A DNA stretch of 64,000 bases from contig DATMPC010000085.1 in NCBI GenBank assembly GCA_035567895.1, forward strand, positions 164,562-228,561, in the 5' to 3' direction. Of the stretch, positions 7,240-16,731 are shown piece by piece. Source of the stretch: Terriglobales bacterium. Lineage in GTDB: Bacteria > Acidobacteriota > Terriglobia > Terriglobales > Acidobacteriaceae. Made by a program: the position numbers and the translations under genes. Below the pieces are notes generated by a model. It did not search any database and had not been told where the DNA came from. It worked only from the letters and a program-made list of their open reading frames with translations. The first letter of the stretch is position 1. Every line of letters begins with the position of its first letter.

Positions 7240-8523
7240 TCAAGGTGTTGATAGCGCCCATTTCTCCAGGTCGCCGGTCTGCTTCAACAATTGCATCTGC
7301 GCTTTGTCCAGCTCATAGGTGGCGTCGAGCAAAGCCGAGTATTTGTCGTTTTCATCGAGCTGGACCTGCTGCTGATCGCGTAATGTCGCCTGTCCTGAAT
7401 CGACCTTGGCCTGCATTGCTTGGGTATTGTTTTGGGAAAGTTGATACTCCAGCTTGGCCACTTCGCGCGCCGCGCTAAGCTGAGCGACTGTGCGTTGCAG
7501 CTTGAGAGTTTCCGTCGACACCTGTTCCTTCGCGGCATCTGCGTCTTTGCGTGCACGGTGTGCTTCGGCGTACAGGGCTTCGCTGTGGTCCTTCTGGGCC
7601 TTATTCAAGAACGGGAAGCGGATCTCCACTCCGAGGGCCCCATTGTTGTGTTTGAACGTCTTGTAGTACTGGTCGTAGTTGTTGTACTTGGCAAAGAGCG
7701 CGTATTGTCCTACGAGATCTACGGCGGGATAAAGTTGCTTATGCTCTCCGCGCGCCTGGAACAGCTTTGCGGCAGCAAGTTCTTGAGCACCTTTCACGGT
7801 TGGACTGAAAGCGATTGCGCGTGTAGCGAGGTCGTCTTCCTGTGAGACTTCGGGCAGGCGAGGAATCGATTCGGTGACGGTCTCGAATTCCTTTGCCGGC
7901 AATCCAGTAAGTTGTGATAAGCGCAGCCGAAGTGTATCGGCGCCGGCCAAGAGTTGTGCGATTTTGAGCCTAATGCGGGCGGTGTTCAACTTCGCGCGCG
8001 TGAGTTCGATCGCCGGGTCAACTCCTGCATCGATTCGTTGTTGCTCGATACTCTCGAATTTGACGGCAGCTTGCTCCTGTTGTTGGAGGATGCTGATCGA
8101 TGCCTGATTCTTGTCGAGTTCTGAATAAGAGAGCGCCGTCTCAAGAATCACCTGGCCTTTTTTCTCGTCCTTATTGGCGGTTGCGGCGCGTATGTCGCTG
8201 CGCGCGGCTTTGATGAACTCGCGCTGCGCGAAGTTGAGCAGGAGGCTTGTGGAACTGACCTTGAAGATTGAGGGTTCGCCAAGCGGGAAGCCGAACGAGT
8301 ATGCGAGTCCGGAACCGAAGTACACCTGCGGTATGTATTGGTCACGGGCCTCCAGATAGAGAGCTTGCAGACGGTTCACATCGGCAGATGCGGCAGTCGT
8401 TGTGGTGCTGTTGTGGATCGCTAACTCAATGGCGCGCTTGAACGGAACGGGTTCCGCTAAGGAGGCGATGTTGAACAGCAGGGAAGCGCAGATGAGCAGA
8501 GAAACACGAATATTCGCGAACAT
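7240..8523 (-). CDS. TolC family outer-membrane efflux/secretion channel
   Basis: 427 residues with a signal peptide (ANIRVSLLICASLLFNIASL) and the repeated TolC/OEP pattern: FKRAIELAIHNS near the N-terminus and long alternating helices rich in Gln, Ala, Arg and Leu (LYLEARDQYIPQVYFG; ELTRAKLNTARIRLKIAQL; TYELDKAQMQLLKQTGDLEKW). Members trimerise into outer-membrane beta barrels with a periplasmic helical tunnel and pair with inner-membrane pumps. No membrane-fusion or pump gene is adjacent, so the partner is unknown. The ATG at 8523 directly precedes the signal peptide. Confidence 0.88.
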   Translation of the reverse strand: MFANIRVSLLICASLLFNIASLAEPVPFKRAIELAIHNSTTTTAASADVNRLQALYLEARDQYIPQVYFGSGLAYSFGFPLGEPSIFKVSSTSLLLNFAQREFIKAARSDIRAATANKDEKKGQVILETALSYSELDKNQASISILQQQEQAAVKFESIEQQRIDAGVDPAIELTRAKLNTARIRLKIAQLLAGADTLRLRLSQLTGLPAKEFETVTESIPRLPEVSQEDDLATRAIAFSPTVKGAQELAAAKLFQARGEHKQLYPAVDLVGQYALFAKYNNYDQYYKTFKHNNGALGVEIRFPFLNKAQKDHSEALYAEAHRARKDADAAKEQVSTETLKLQRTVAQLSAAREVAKLEYQLSQNNTQAMQAKVDSGQATLRDQQQVQLDENDKYSALLDATYELDKAQMQLLKQTGDLEKWALSTP

Positions 8524-8570
8524 GGCAGAAATTCTACCTTGGTCCTTGGGACCGGATTCGCGAACACAGC

Positions 8571-8597
8571 AAAAAGCCCGGCACTATTGCGCCGGGC
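8571..8597 (-). terminator. Rho-independent terminator of the GY-rich protein gene
   Basis: On the minus strand GCCCGGC (8597-8591) pairs with GCCGGGC (8582-8576) around an 8-nt loop and is followed by TTTTT (8575-8571). It lies 23 bp after the stop of the 8621-9184 gene. Confidence 0.8.
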
Positions 8598-8620
8598 CTT
8601 GTTGCAATGCAGAAATCAGT

Positions 8621-9184
8621 CTATCGATAGCCTTGCTGATAACCCTGTTGGTAGGACTGACGGTAGGCATCCTTATATTGCTGTCTATCTCCCATACTGG
8701 AGCTGTATCCCGGGGCGCCTTTGTAATTGTCGCCTTGAGTGGGACGGAAGCTGTGCCCGGTAGCGCGATCCTTACGGCCGTCGTTCACTCCATCTCGATA
8801 GCCGTTCTGTCGAGCGATACTTGATCCGTTGCCATAACCACCGTTGCCGTAGCCGCCATTGCCGTACCCACCGTTGTGCTCATTTCGGTCATTATCCCGA
8901 TCATGATCCCGGCCCCAGCCAGCATTGCCGTGCCGTCCAGCGTTATAACCGGCTTCATAGCCCTGGCGGTATGCTCGACGATCATCCGATTCGCGATAGC
9001 GATTTGAATCAGGATTAAAGCGTCGGCGATTTTGCGCGTCCGACCGGCCCTCTTCGTAACCTCGTTGATAGATCCTGCGATCGTCGCGATCCTGATAGCC
9101 CCAGCTGTGATAGTCCTGCCCAAACGTCAGTGCCGAACTGCTGAGTAGTGCGGCACTTACTAATAAGGTGCGAAACAGTCTCAC
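8621..9184 (-). CDS. Secreted GY-rich repeat protein of unknown function
   Basis: 187 residues from the GTG at 9182-9184, which has GGGAGG 6 nt upstream; longer starts in the same frame lack this. A signal peptide (VRLFRTLLVSAALLSSSALTFGQ) is followed by a hydrophilic mature part with degenerate motifs of the type GYxxGxxxGR (YQRGYEEGRSD, YRQGYEAGYNAGR, QNGYRDGVNDGRKD, YQQGYQQGY) and an exact tandem GGYGN triplet encoded by 15-bp DNA repeats at about 8830-8875. The composition suggests an extended surface or periplasmic protein. A terminator follows at 8571. No function is known to me. Confidence 0.8.
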   Translation of the reverse strand: MRLFRTLLVSAALLSSSALTFGQDYHSWGYQDRDDRRIYQRGYEEGRSDAQNRRRFNPDSNRYRESDDRRAYRQGYEAGYNAGRHGNAGWGRDHDRDNDRNEHNGGYGNGGYGNGGYGNGSSIARQNGYRDGVNDGRKDRATGHSFRPTQGDNYKGAPGYSSSMGDRQQYKDAYRQSYQQGYQQGYR

Positions 9185-9400
9185 AATTTTCCTCCCGGCC
9201 CGGTTGTTGTTACCGAAGCGTCCGGCGGCATCTGCTGCCCAGCCTCTGCCAGTCACTAACACCTTAGATCGGAGGAAGTTCCGGGGGAAAGTCGCAAAGG
9301 GTCATGACCTTCGGTATGCTGACGTACAAGAGAAGACTCAAGGGGCAACTATCAAGAAGCCAATAGTCTTAGCGAAGAATAATCTCAACCAAGCTGGCTA

Positions 9401-9414
9401 GTGAATCGATTTAC
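9401..9414. promoter_or_regulatory. Candidate LacI-family operator, GTGAATCGATTTAC
   Basis: A 14-bp near-perfect palindrome with central CG, about 60 bp beyond the 3' end of the lacI-type gene. The core matches the AAATCGATTT palindrome at 10726-10735 before the TonB-type receptor gene. Central-CG palindromes are the usual LacI-family target shape; binding is inferred. Confidence 0.4.
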
Positions 9415-9473
9415 TAAGATTTTCGCCCAGCTATATTTCTAACAACGCTAGTGAGTGTCCCGATATGGGAGCA

Positions 9474-10589
9474 TCAGTCGCTGCTGGCTGCAGAAGCCTC
9501 TATCCTTTCCTGTTGCAACGGCGCCGACGGGCGCAAGCGCGTGGTGGTGGATTCGCGAATGACCAACTCCGGCTCCACCGCGACTTCCTTGGGAGCAGCG
9601 CCTTTGCGGCGAAGACGATCCAGCAGGGTGCGGGCGGCGATCTCGCCCATGCGACGCAGAGGCTGGCGAATGGTTGTCAAGCTCGGCGTGTTGTAAGCGG
9701 CGCTCGGAATGTCGTCGAAGCCGACGACCGCTACGCTCCCGGGAACTTCCAGTCCAGCGTCGCGGAGCGCCCGAATCGCGCCGATGGCGGAAACGTCATT
9801 AAACGCGAACAATGCGGTGAAACGCTCACCGCTGGCCAGTAGTTTCTGCACGACGGGGTATCCCATATCGGGAAACGGAGTGCTGAATTCCATCTCCACG
9901 CACAAGGACGGCTTCATTTCCAGGTTGAGGCTCCTGGCGACCTCGCAAATGCTCTGCCACCGAACTTCGCTGTCAGAACTCACTCGGGGGCCCTTCATAA
10001 AAGCAATCTCGCGATGGCCCATGCGGATAAGGTGGCCGAGCGCGAGCTCTGCTGCGCGTCTGTGGTCAATGATTACGTTAGTGACGCCCTCGATGTTGCG
10101 ATGCCCGGCCACGATGACAACCGGTAAAGGAAGCGAGTGCATGATCGGAGTATCGATGGCGATGATGCCCTCGACCGCACGGTCGAGCATGATGAGGGGA
10201 TACTCCTCGATAAGCTCGGGATTATTGCGGTGTCCAGCGGCGAAGTAGAAATAACCCTCCCCCATCAGATAGTCCTCGATTCCGCTGGTCAAAAGAGCAA
10301 CGTAATCAGAAAGATCGGGGTGGAGGATGCCAATGGTGAACGATCGCTGCATGCGCAAGGAACGCGCATAGAAGTTCGGGCGGTAGTTGAGTTCCTTCGC
10401 CGCTTGAAAGATCCGACGCTGCGTTTCCTCCGGAATGGCAGATGCAGCCTTCGTGCGGTTCATCACCAGCGAAACCGTTGCCGGAGAAAGATTTAGGTGC
10501 TCCGCCAACTCCTTAAGGCTGGGAATACGAACAGGTCTCTTCCCGTTTGTTTTCGAAGGGGTTTTCCCGCCGTCTTTCGATTTAGCCAT
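9474..10589 (-). CDS. LacI family transcriptional regulator
   Basis: 371 residues from the ATG at 10589. The helix-turn-helix SLKELAEHLNLSPATVSLVMN lies at about residues 24-44, followed by the hinge (RRIFQAAKELNYRPNFYARSL) and a periplasmic-binding-type ligand domain ending in VAVVGFDDIPSAAYNTPSLTTIRQP, the standard LacI/GalR C-terminal signature. The N-terminal tail is basic and rich in Lys. It is divergent from the large TonB-type receptor gene, and candidate operators sit at 10726 and 9401. By analogy to the family it would repress that receptor and respond to a sugar or oligosaccharide; the effector is unknown. Confidence 0.92.
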   Translation of the reverse strand: MAKSKDGGKTPSKTNGKRPVRIPSLKELAEHLNLSPATVSLVMNRTKAASAIPEETQRRIFQAAKELNYRPNFYARSLRMQRSFTIGILHPDLSDYVALLTSGIEDYLMGEGYFYFAAGHRNNPELIEEYPLIMLDRAVEGIIAIDTPIMHSLPLPVVIVAGHRNIEGVTNVIIDHRRAAELALGHLIRMGHREIAFMKGPRVSSDSEVRWQSICEVARSLNLEMKPSLCVEMEFSTPFPDMGYPVVQKLLASGERFTALFAFNDVSAIGAIRALRDAGLEVPGSVAVVGFDDIPSAAYNTPSLTTIRQPLRRMGEIAARTLLDRLRRKGAAPKEVAVEPELVIRESTTTRLRPSAPLQQERIEASAASSD

Positions 10590-10673
10590 AAGACTCTTAC
10601 GAAGTTTCGTTCCTGGAAGTTGCAACTCAGAGTACAGCTACTTGCCCAAAAATTCGCGAAATAAAAAAAATTC

Positions 10674-10703
10674 TTGACAACAAATCCGGTTATGCAGCTT
10701 AAT
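10674..10703 (+). promoter_or_regulatory. Sigma70-like promoter of the TonB-type receptor gene
   Basis: TTGACA at 10674-10679 and CTTAAT at 10698-10703 with an 18-bp spacer, about 130 bp before the start codon. The candidate LacI operator begins 22 bp downstream of the -10 box, in a position suited to repression. Confidence 0.5.
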
Positions 10704-10725
10704 TACCGTCCAATAAAGCTCTACT

Positions 10726-10735
10726 AAATCGATTT
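10726..10735. promoter_or_regulatory. Candidate LacI-family operator, AAATCGATTT
   Basis: Perfect 10-bp palindrome between the divergent lacI-type gene and the receptor gene, just downstream of the promoter at 10674-10703. It shares its AATCGATT core with the site at 9401-9414. Confidence 0.5.
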
Positions 10736-10831
10736 GTCAGATCACAACCTAAAAAAATCACAGGCCCAAAGGATAAAAAACCAAGGTCAGTGCAGGTAAG
10801 AGCTATTCGTCGATCTTCGATGGGGGAAGCA

Positions 10832-13800
10832 ATGAAGCACAAACTCAGCGGTCTGTTGTTGTTCTCTCTCCTGTTCGCGAGCTGCTTAGCATTCGCGCAA
10901 AAATACACCGGCACAATTCTGGGAACAGTCAAAGATTCCAGCGGGGCGATGATGCCGAACGTTACCGTCACGGCGCGCCACGTGGCCACAGGTGCGGTGC
11001 GAACTGCGACTACGACTGGGCAGGGCGACTTCACAATCACGGATCTCACAGCCGGCGTGTACGACGTGACGGCGAGTGCGCCGAACTTCAAGGAAGTAGT
11101 TGCCAAGAACGTCGAGTTGCACGTCTCCAGCAACGCCACCCTTAACCTCACGCTTCAGCCCGGCGGCACCACCGAAGTGGTGACGGTGGAAGCAAGCGCG
11201 GTGCAGGTGGAAACATCCACTGGTGCAGTCGGGAACGTGGTTGAGGGAACGCAAGTCCGCGAGCTGCCGTTGAACGGACGCAGCTTTGTTCAGCTGACCC
11301 AGTTGATGCCGGGCGTATCGCCTCAGGCCAACTTCGACTCCAAGCACAAGGGCTTGGAAGCGGGCGTCGATTTCTCGGTGAACGGAAACAGCACCACGGG
11401 AAACATCTTCATGGTCGACGGCGTGAACAACAACGACATCGGCTCGAACCGCACGATCCTCGTATACCCGTCGATTGATTCGATCCAGGAATTCAAGATG
11501 CTGCGCAACAGCTATGGTCCTGAATACGGCCAGGCGATGGGCGCAGTCGTCAACATTGTGACCCGTGGCGGATCAAACAATTTTCACGGTGCCGCCTACT
11601 ACTTCGGTCGAAACGATGCCTTGAATGCGACCGATTGGTTCAATAGCCTGAATAACATTCCCAAAGACAAGCTGCGCCGTAATGACTTCGGCTACAACGT
11701 TGGTGGCCCCATCAAGAAGGACAAACTGTTCTTCTTCTGGTCACAGGAGTGGAACCGCGAACTTCGCGGCAAGGCAAGAACAGGTGATGTCCCCACGGCG
11801 GCGGAAAAAGCTGGGGATTTCAGCAATCGGCGCACGGACAAAGACAATAACGGGAACCCCTGCGACCCCGCTCCGGCAATCGGCGGGACCACATTCACGA
11901 ACATCTCGCAGGTGCCCACAGGCGGACTCTCCAATGCGGGCAAGACCTATCTGAAGATGTTCCCCGACCCTAACCAAGCCAATCCGGTGAACTGCCAAAA
12001 CTGGGCAACGTCAATAACCGCGCCCATTTACTGGAGAGAAGAGAATATTCGCGGTGACTACAATCTCGGTAAGACCTGGATGCTGTTTGGCCGGTTTACA
12101 CAGGACCACTGGGAGCAGCCTTTCCCCGGCACGCTTGGCTTCTGGGGAGACGATCAATTTCCATCGATCGAAGGTGGTTGGAAGCAGCCAGGCTATCAAG
12201 CTACAGTCAAACTGACGAAACTCTTTGGAAACAGCGCTGTCAATGATTTCCAGGTTTCCTATGCCGCCAACCGCATCACGGTGAGTCAATCTGGAACCAA
12301 TCCTGGGTTGAACGACCAGATCATTGCAGCCTCGCCGACGTTCTATCCACTCTCTCAGAAGTTCAACGGAAACAAGATCGGTTATCCGGGATTCTGGGGC
12401 GGTTGCGGTCCAGACTGCGCCACGGGCAGCAACTTGTGGATGCAGGGACCTTGGCATAACAACGAGCAACTCTATATCGCGAAGGACGACCTCTCTAAAG
12501 TATGGAGAAATCACACCTTTAAAGTCGGGTTCCTCGTAAGCAACAACCAGAAGAACGAGATGGTGATGAATGAATCCCAGGAAAACGCCTTTTACTGGGG
12601 TGCAGCCACCAATAACACAGGAAATGGCGCTTTCAACATGCTGTGGAATCAGGTGCAGTGGGGCGGCAGCGAGAGCCAGACGAATCCCTTCTCGCAGATT
12701 CGCTGGCACGATGTCGAACCCTACTTTGGCGATACCTGGAAAATGCGTCCCAACCTAACCGTGGAATACGGCTTCCGTTGGTCCTTCCTGCGTATGCCGT
12801 ACAGCGGCCCAGACAGGATCGCCACTTTTAGTCCAAGTGCTTTTAACCCAGCTTTGGGCAACGATGCGTGCAACGGACTACTGCTGCCTCCCGGCACTAA
12901 TTTCTGCCAGGCTGCAGGATTCAAAGGCGGAGCTGCTGGTGTAAACCGTGCACTGAAGGACAATAACAACCACGCGATTGCGCCTCGGTTCGGCTTTGCA
13001 TGGGATCCTTGGGGTACCGGAAAGACTGCGATTCGCGCAGGCGTCGGACAGTTCTTCCAGCGCGAACGTCTCAACAATACACTGCAAATGGCAACGAACC
13101 CGCCATTTTCGCTGACTGCAGATTACGGCCCGGGCCGATTCTTGGATGTGGCTCCGGCGCCCGGAGCGCTCAAATCTGCAGGGTCTCCAGGCTTCGCGCA
13201 GGACACAAGCGACATTCTGCCCAACACGTGGCAATGGAACTTGACGGCTGAACATCAGTTCTCACGCGGCAGCAAGATGGAACTTGCCTACGTCGGCAAT
13301 CGGGGAGTTCACATGTTGCAGTACACGGATGCGAACCCTGTGCCTGCTTCACAACGTCTGAACTATGCGCTCAACAACAGCAACAGCGTTAGGCAGTTCG
13401 GTGCGTCGAATTTCGGCTTCATCACTGACGCATTCTGGGGTGGCGATTCCAATTACCATGCACTCCAGGCCCTTTATCGCGCGAAAGTGAAATCTGTCGA
13501 CGCGCAGTTTGCCTACACCTGGTCCAAATCGCTTAGTGATACAGACATAACCAATAGCGGGAACAACAATCGGGCAAGCTTGTTGCAGGATCCCGCCAAT
13601 CCTCGCCTGAACTACGGGCCGAGTCAGATCAATCGGCCGCATGTATTTACGTCAAATATCGTCTACAACGCTCCACTACTGAACGACTACAATTCGTTCG
13701 TCAAGACTACTCTCGGTGGCTGGGAACTCGCGACCATTCTGCAGTACACCAGCGGTTCGTCATTGTCGATATTCAACGCCCGCGCTGTCGATACTGCTCC

Positions 13801-14353
13801 AGGCGGTATAAGTGGAGCAGGTGCCAATCAGGACAACATTCGTCCCTTGGTGGTACCGGGCCAGCCTTGTCGCGCTCCTTCGGGTTCTCCCGAGTTCCAA
13901 TGGTTGAATCCGAATCGATGGACGATGGTTGGATATCAGATAGGTACGTTTGGTGGAACCGGCGCTGCCAACGCCTCCGTCGGCGAGTGCTCATCGCCTG
14001 GAATCGCCAACACCGATTTCTCGGTCTACAAGAACTTCAAGCTCAACGAGCGGTTCAACATGCAGTTCCGCATGGAGTTCTTCAACCTCTTCAATAAGGC
14101 TCAGTTCCTGGGCAACTACCAGGATACGGCGAACATAAATGCGACGCTCTCGAACAGCGTGCGCGGATGCACGACGACAAGCACAAGTGCAACCGATCTG
14201 AACAGCATCAAGAACCCCGCGAGTGCGTGTTTCAACAGGCCGATCAATACGGTAGTGTGGGATGCAGCTAATACGCGTAATCCAACCTTCGGGCAGGTGA
14301 CGAAGGACAGGGGTCCGCGTGAAATTCAGTACGGGTTGAAGTTGATTTTCTGA
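10832..14353 (+). CDS. Carboxypeptidase-regulatory-domain TonB-type outer-membrane receptor (Oar-like)
   Basis: About 1173 residues. The ATG at 10832 opens a signal peptide (KHKLSGLLLFSLLFASCLAF). Residues about 25-105 form a carboxypeptidase-regulatory-like beta-sandwich (GTILGTVKDSSGAMMPNVTV), then a plug (LPLNGRSFVQLTQLMPGV, VDGVNNNDIGSNRT, YGPEYGQAMGAVVNIVTRGG) and a long barrel ending in Phe (YGLKLIF), as expected for BAM insertion. These receptors are abundant in Acidobacteria and resemble Oar. TonB-linked uptake of large substrates is the accepted general role; the ligand is unknown. It is divergent from a LacI regulator and followed by a terminator and two TPR genes. Confidence 0.93.
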   Translation: MKHKLSGLLLFSLLFASCLAFAQKYTGTILGTVKDSSGAMMPNVTVTARHVATGAVRTATTTGQGDFTITDLTAGVYDVTASAPNFKEVVAKNVELHVSSNATLNLTLQPGGTTEVVTVEASAVQVETSTGAVGNVVEGTQVRELPLNGRSFVQLTQLMPGVSPQANFDSKHKGLEAGVDFSVNGNSTTGNIFMVDGVNNNDIGSNRTILVYPSIDSIQEFKMLRNSYGPEYGQAMGAVVNIVTRGGSNNFHGAAYYFGRNDALNATDWFNSLNNIPKDKLRRNDFGYNVGGPIKKDKLFFFWSQEWNRELRGKARTGDVPTAAEKAGDFSNRRTDKDNNGNPCDPAPAIGGTTFTNISQVPTGGLSNAGKTYLKMFPDPNQANPVNCQNWATSITAPIYWREENIRGDYNLGKTWMLFGRFTQDHWEQPFPGTLGFWGDDQFPSIEGGWKQPGYQATVKLTKLFGNSAVNDFQVSYAANRITVSQSGTNPGLNDQIIAASPTFYPLSQKFNGNKIGYPGFWGGCGPDCATGSNLWMQGPWHNNEQLYIAKDDLSKVWRNHTFKVGFLVSNNQKNEMVMNESQENAFYWGAATNNTGNGAFNMLWNQVQWGGSESQTNPFSQIRWHDVEPYFGDTWKMRPNLTVEYGFRWSFLRMPYSGPDRIATFSPSAFNPALGNDACNGLLLPPGTNFCQAAGFKGGAAGVNRALKDNNNHAIAPRFGFAWDPWGTGKTAIRAGVGQFFQRERLNNTLQMATNPPFSLTADYGPGRFLDVAPAPGALKSAGSPGFAQDTSDILPNTWQWNLTAEHQFSRGSKMELAYVGNRGVHMLQYTDANPVPASQRLNYALNNSNSVRQFGASNFGFITDAFWGGDSNYHALQALYRAKVKSVDAQFAYTWSKSLSDTDITNSGNNNRASLLQDPANPRLNYGPSQINRPHVFTSNIVYNAPLLNDYNSFVKTTLGGWELATILQYTSGSSLSIFNARAVDTAPGGISGAGANQDNIRPLVVPGQPCRAPSGSPEFQWLNPNRWTMVGYQIGTFGGTGAANASVGECSSPGIANTDFSVYKNFKLNERFNMQFRMEFFNLFNKAQFLGNYQDTANINATLSNSVRGCTTTSTSATDLNSIKNPASACFNRPINTVVWDAANTRNPTFGQVTKDRGPREIQYGLKLIF

Positions 14354-14371
14354 GCTGCTCCTCAGAAGAAA

Positions 14372-14410
14372 ATGGGGCTTGATCCAGCATCAAGCCCCAT
14401 ATTTGTTTTC
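14372..14410 (+). terminator. Rho-independent terminator after the TonB-type receptor
   Basis: Perfect 11-bp stem ATGGGGCTTGA/TCAAGCCCCAT (14372-14382 with 14390-14400), 7-nt loop, followed by ATTTGTTTTC. Confidence 0.85.
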
Positions 14411-14508
14411 TCGAATCGATCGCACTGATCTTCGAGTATCCTGCAGTAAACATGCGGTCATCTTCGCTCGTAGTGCGCGATATCTTCAGAATTAGACCGA
14501 GGCTTTGC

Positions 14509-16731
14509 ATGGCCTCAGGGTTCCGTCTCGCGCTGCTCCTCTGTTTTCTTCCTAACTGCAACGAGGCACAGTCACAGAAAGCGCAAACCAAAGTAGATCC
14601 TCGACAGCACTATGACGCTGCCCGAACCTTTCAGCTCGCTGGTGATCAGGAGAAGGCCGCTGCGGAATACAAGAGTTTTCTGGCCAGCGCGCTGCGTGGC
14701 GCCGCGAATGCGCAGGCGCATGTTGCTCAATTCGAGCAGGCGACTAGTCTTTTTGACGAAGCGGCGCGGTTAGCTCCCGAGGACGACAGTGTCCAGCTCG
14801 ATTATGCCTCTCTCCGTCTCCAACAGAAAGATTTCGCAGGCGCACAGCCTTTAGTGGAGCAAGTAATTGCACGACATCCGAAGAACACAGCAGCTCGGGT
14901 GGTTCTTGGGCAGATTCTATTCAGCAAGCAGGAGTACGACGCTGCTCGCAAGGAGCTGGAAGTCGCCGTTGTGGCGGCACCCAGTTTCGACGTCGGCTAC
15001 CTTCTAGGGCTGACCTACATCAAGCTGAATGATCTTCCCCATGCCCGCATGCTCTTCGAGGAGATGGTTTCCGGGCTGGGGGACAGCGCGGAAATTCACA
15101 TGCGGCTCGGCCGCGCGTACGGCAACGGCGAATGGGAGGCTCTCAACTACTCCATCGATGAGTTCAAGAAGGCGATCGCAAAAAATGCGAAGCTGCCCCA
15201 GGCTCATTATTTTTTGGCGCTCGCCTATCTAGGACGAGATGGTGAGTCCGGATTCAAGACAGCGGTACCGGAGCTCGAGGCTGAAGCAAAGCTAAGTCCG
15301 AATGACGAGCGGACTCACTATTTGCTCGGATACATCGCACTCCGGCAGCAACGATTCGCAGAAGCGGAAAAAGAGCTTCTGCGGGCCACGGAGATTGATC
15401 CGCAGAATCCCGACCCTCTCATCTCGCTCGGGCAGCTATACACAGACAAGGAGCGCGATTCAGAGGCCGAAGCAGTTTTGCGCAAAGCAATTGCCGTCAC
15501 AACCGATCTCTCTCGAAACGAATACCAGATTAATCGTGCGCATTATCTGCTTGGCCGGATACAGTTGCGAAGCGGGCGCAAGGATGAAGGGGCGAAGGAG
15601 CTGGCCATCTCGAAGGAGCTGCGCGATCGCGCAATGCGTCCGCACGAAACGCAAAATCAAAAACTTCCTGAACTCGCAAACCTGTCCGAGAAAAACGAGG
15701 TTACCACTCTCGAAACGATCGTCGTCACGCCTGAGGCACGCAAACAGGCTGATGATTACATCAATGAAATACGACTGGCGGTTGCGGATTCGTATAACAA
15801 TCTCGGAGTAATTTCCGCGAGTCAAAAGTCGTTTCCGCTTGCTTTGGAATATTTTCGCAAAGCCGCTGACTGGAATCCGCTGCTCGACACACTAGATCGC
15901 AACATAGGCATGGCTGCCTTTTACGCCACTCAGTACGATCAGGCGATCGCGCCCTTGGAGCGAAGTCTCAAGAAACAACCTGGGGACGTTCGCGCCAGAG
16001 CCGCGCTTGGGCTCAGCGCTTTCATGGTCCAGGATTTCCGCAAAGCCACAGCGACCCTGAATGCGATTCCAGAGGAAGTCGACAACGATCCCGGATTGGG
16101 ATACGCGTATGCCACGTCCCTAGTCAAGACAGGTGACTATACGGAAGGCGTTCGGCGTCTCAAAGATCTAAGCAGCAAGAATCCAAACAACGCCGACATC
16201 CACACTTTCCTTGGTGAGGCGTTTTCAGAACAAAAGGAATACAGTGCGGCGCTGGAGGAATACCGCAAGTCGCTGGCGATCGATGCCAACCAGGCGCGTC
16301 CACACTTTCTTGCTGGGCTCGTGTTGATCCATCAAGGCGAGAGCGCCGAAGCAGAACGGGAATTGCGCGCGGCGCTGAAGCTCAATCCGACTGACGTCGC
16401 CAGCAAGTACCACTTGGCGTATGCATTGATCCAACGGCAGGAGAAGACTGAAGCTTTCACGCTCTTGCGGCAGGTGATCGAGCAGGATCCGAAATACGCG
16501 GATGCATACTACGAATTAGGAAAGTTGCTGCTGGAGAAGGGAGATGTCAAAGAGGCAATCTCGAATCTTGAAGCCGGAACCAAATTAACTCCCGACAGCG
16601 ACTATATTCACTATCAACTCGCAATGGCGTACCGTCGCGACTCGCGAAATGACGACGCACAGCGCGAATTAAAGCTCTACCAGACTCTCAAGAACCGCAA
16701 CCGTGGCCGAGATGTTCCGGAATCGAACTAA
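14509..16731 (+). CDS. Secreted tetratricopeptide-repeat protein
   Basis: About 740 residues. The ATG at 14509 has GAGG 6 nt upstream and opens a signal peptide (MASGFRLALLLCFLPNCNEA); an in-frame ATG at 14452 is an alternative. The rest is an almost continuous array of TPR units, recognisable by A-x3-A/L-x-LxP spacing (FDEAARLAPEDDSVQLDYASL; AEKELLRATEIDPQNPDPLI; YFRKAADWNPLLDTLDRNIG; LRAALKLNPTDVASKYHLAY). TPR arrays are protein-binding scaffolds; being exported it should act in the periplasm or at the outer membrane. It overlaps the next TPR gene and lies downstream of the TonB-type receptor, so the three may serve the same uptake or assembly system. No enzymatic domain is visible. Confidence 0.88.
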   Translation: MASGFRLALLLCFLPNCNEAQSQKAQTKVDPRQHYDAARTFQLAGDQEKAAAEYKSFLASALRGAANAQAHVAQFEQATSLFDEAARLAPEDDSVQLDYASLRLQQKDFAGAQPLVEQVIARHPKNTAARVVLGQILFSKQEYDAARKELEVAVVAAPSFDVGYLLGLTYIKLNDLPHARMLFEEMVSGLGDSAEIHMRLGRAYGNGEWEALNYSIDEFKKAIAKNAKLPQAHYFLALAYLGRDGESGFKTAVPELEAEAKLSPNDERTHYLLGYIALRQQRFAEAEKELLRATEIDPQNPDPLISLGQLYTDKERDSEAEAVLRKAIAVTTDLSRNEYQINRAHYLLGRIQLRSGRKDEGAKELAISKELRDRAMRPHETQNQKLPELANLSEKNEVTTLETIVVTPEARKQADDYINEIRLAVADSYNNLGVISASQKSFPLALEYFRKAADWNPLLDTLDRNIGMAAFYATQYDQAIAPLERSLKKQPGDVRARAALGLSAFMVQDFRKATATLNAIPEEVDNDPGLGYAYATSLVKTGDYTEGVRRLKDLSSKNPNNADIHTFLGEAFSEQKEYSAALEEYRKSLAIDANQARPHFLAGLVLIHQGESAEAERELRAALKLNPTDVASKYHLAYALIQRQEKTEAFTLLRQVIEQDPKYADAYYELGKLLLEKGDVKEAISNLEAGTKLTPDSDYIHYQLAMAYRRDSRNDDAQRELKLYQTLKNRNRGRDVPESN

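Noticed and set aside
12011..12709. 232-codon frame antisense to the TonB-type receptor
   Set aside because: No ribosome-binding site, no family resemblance, and the plus strand reads as a continuous receptor barrel.
14411..14424. Third LacI-type operator at CGAATCGATCG after the receptor gene
   Set aside because: Only the GAATCGAT part matches; the right half-site differs and the position is beyond a terminator.
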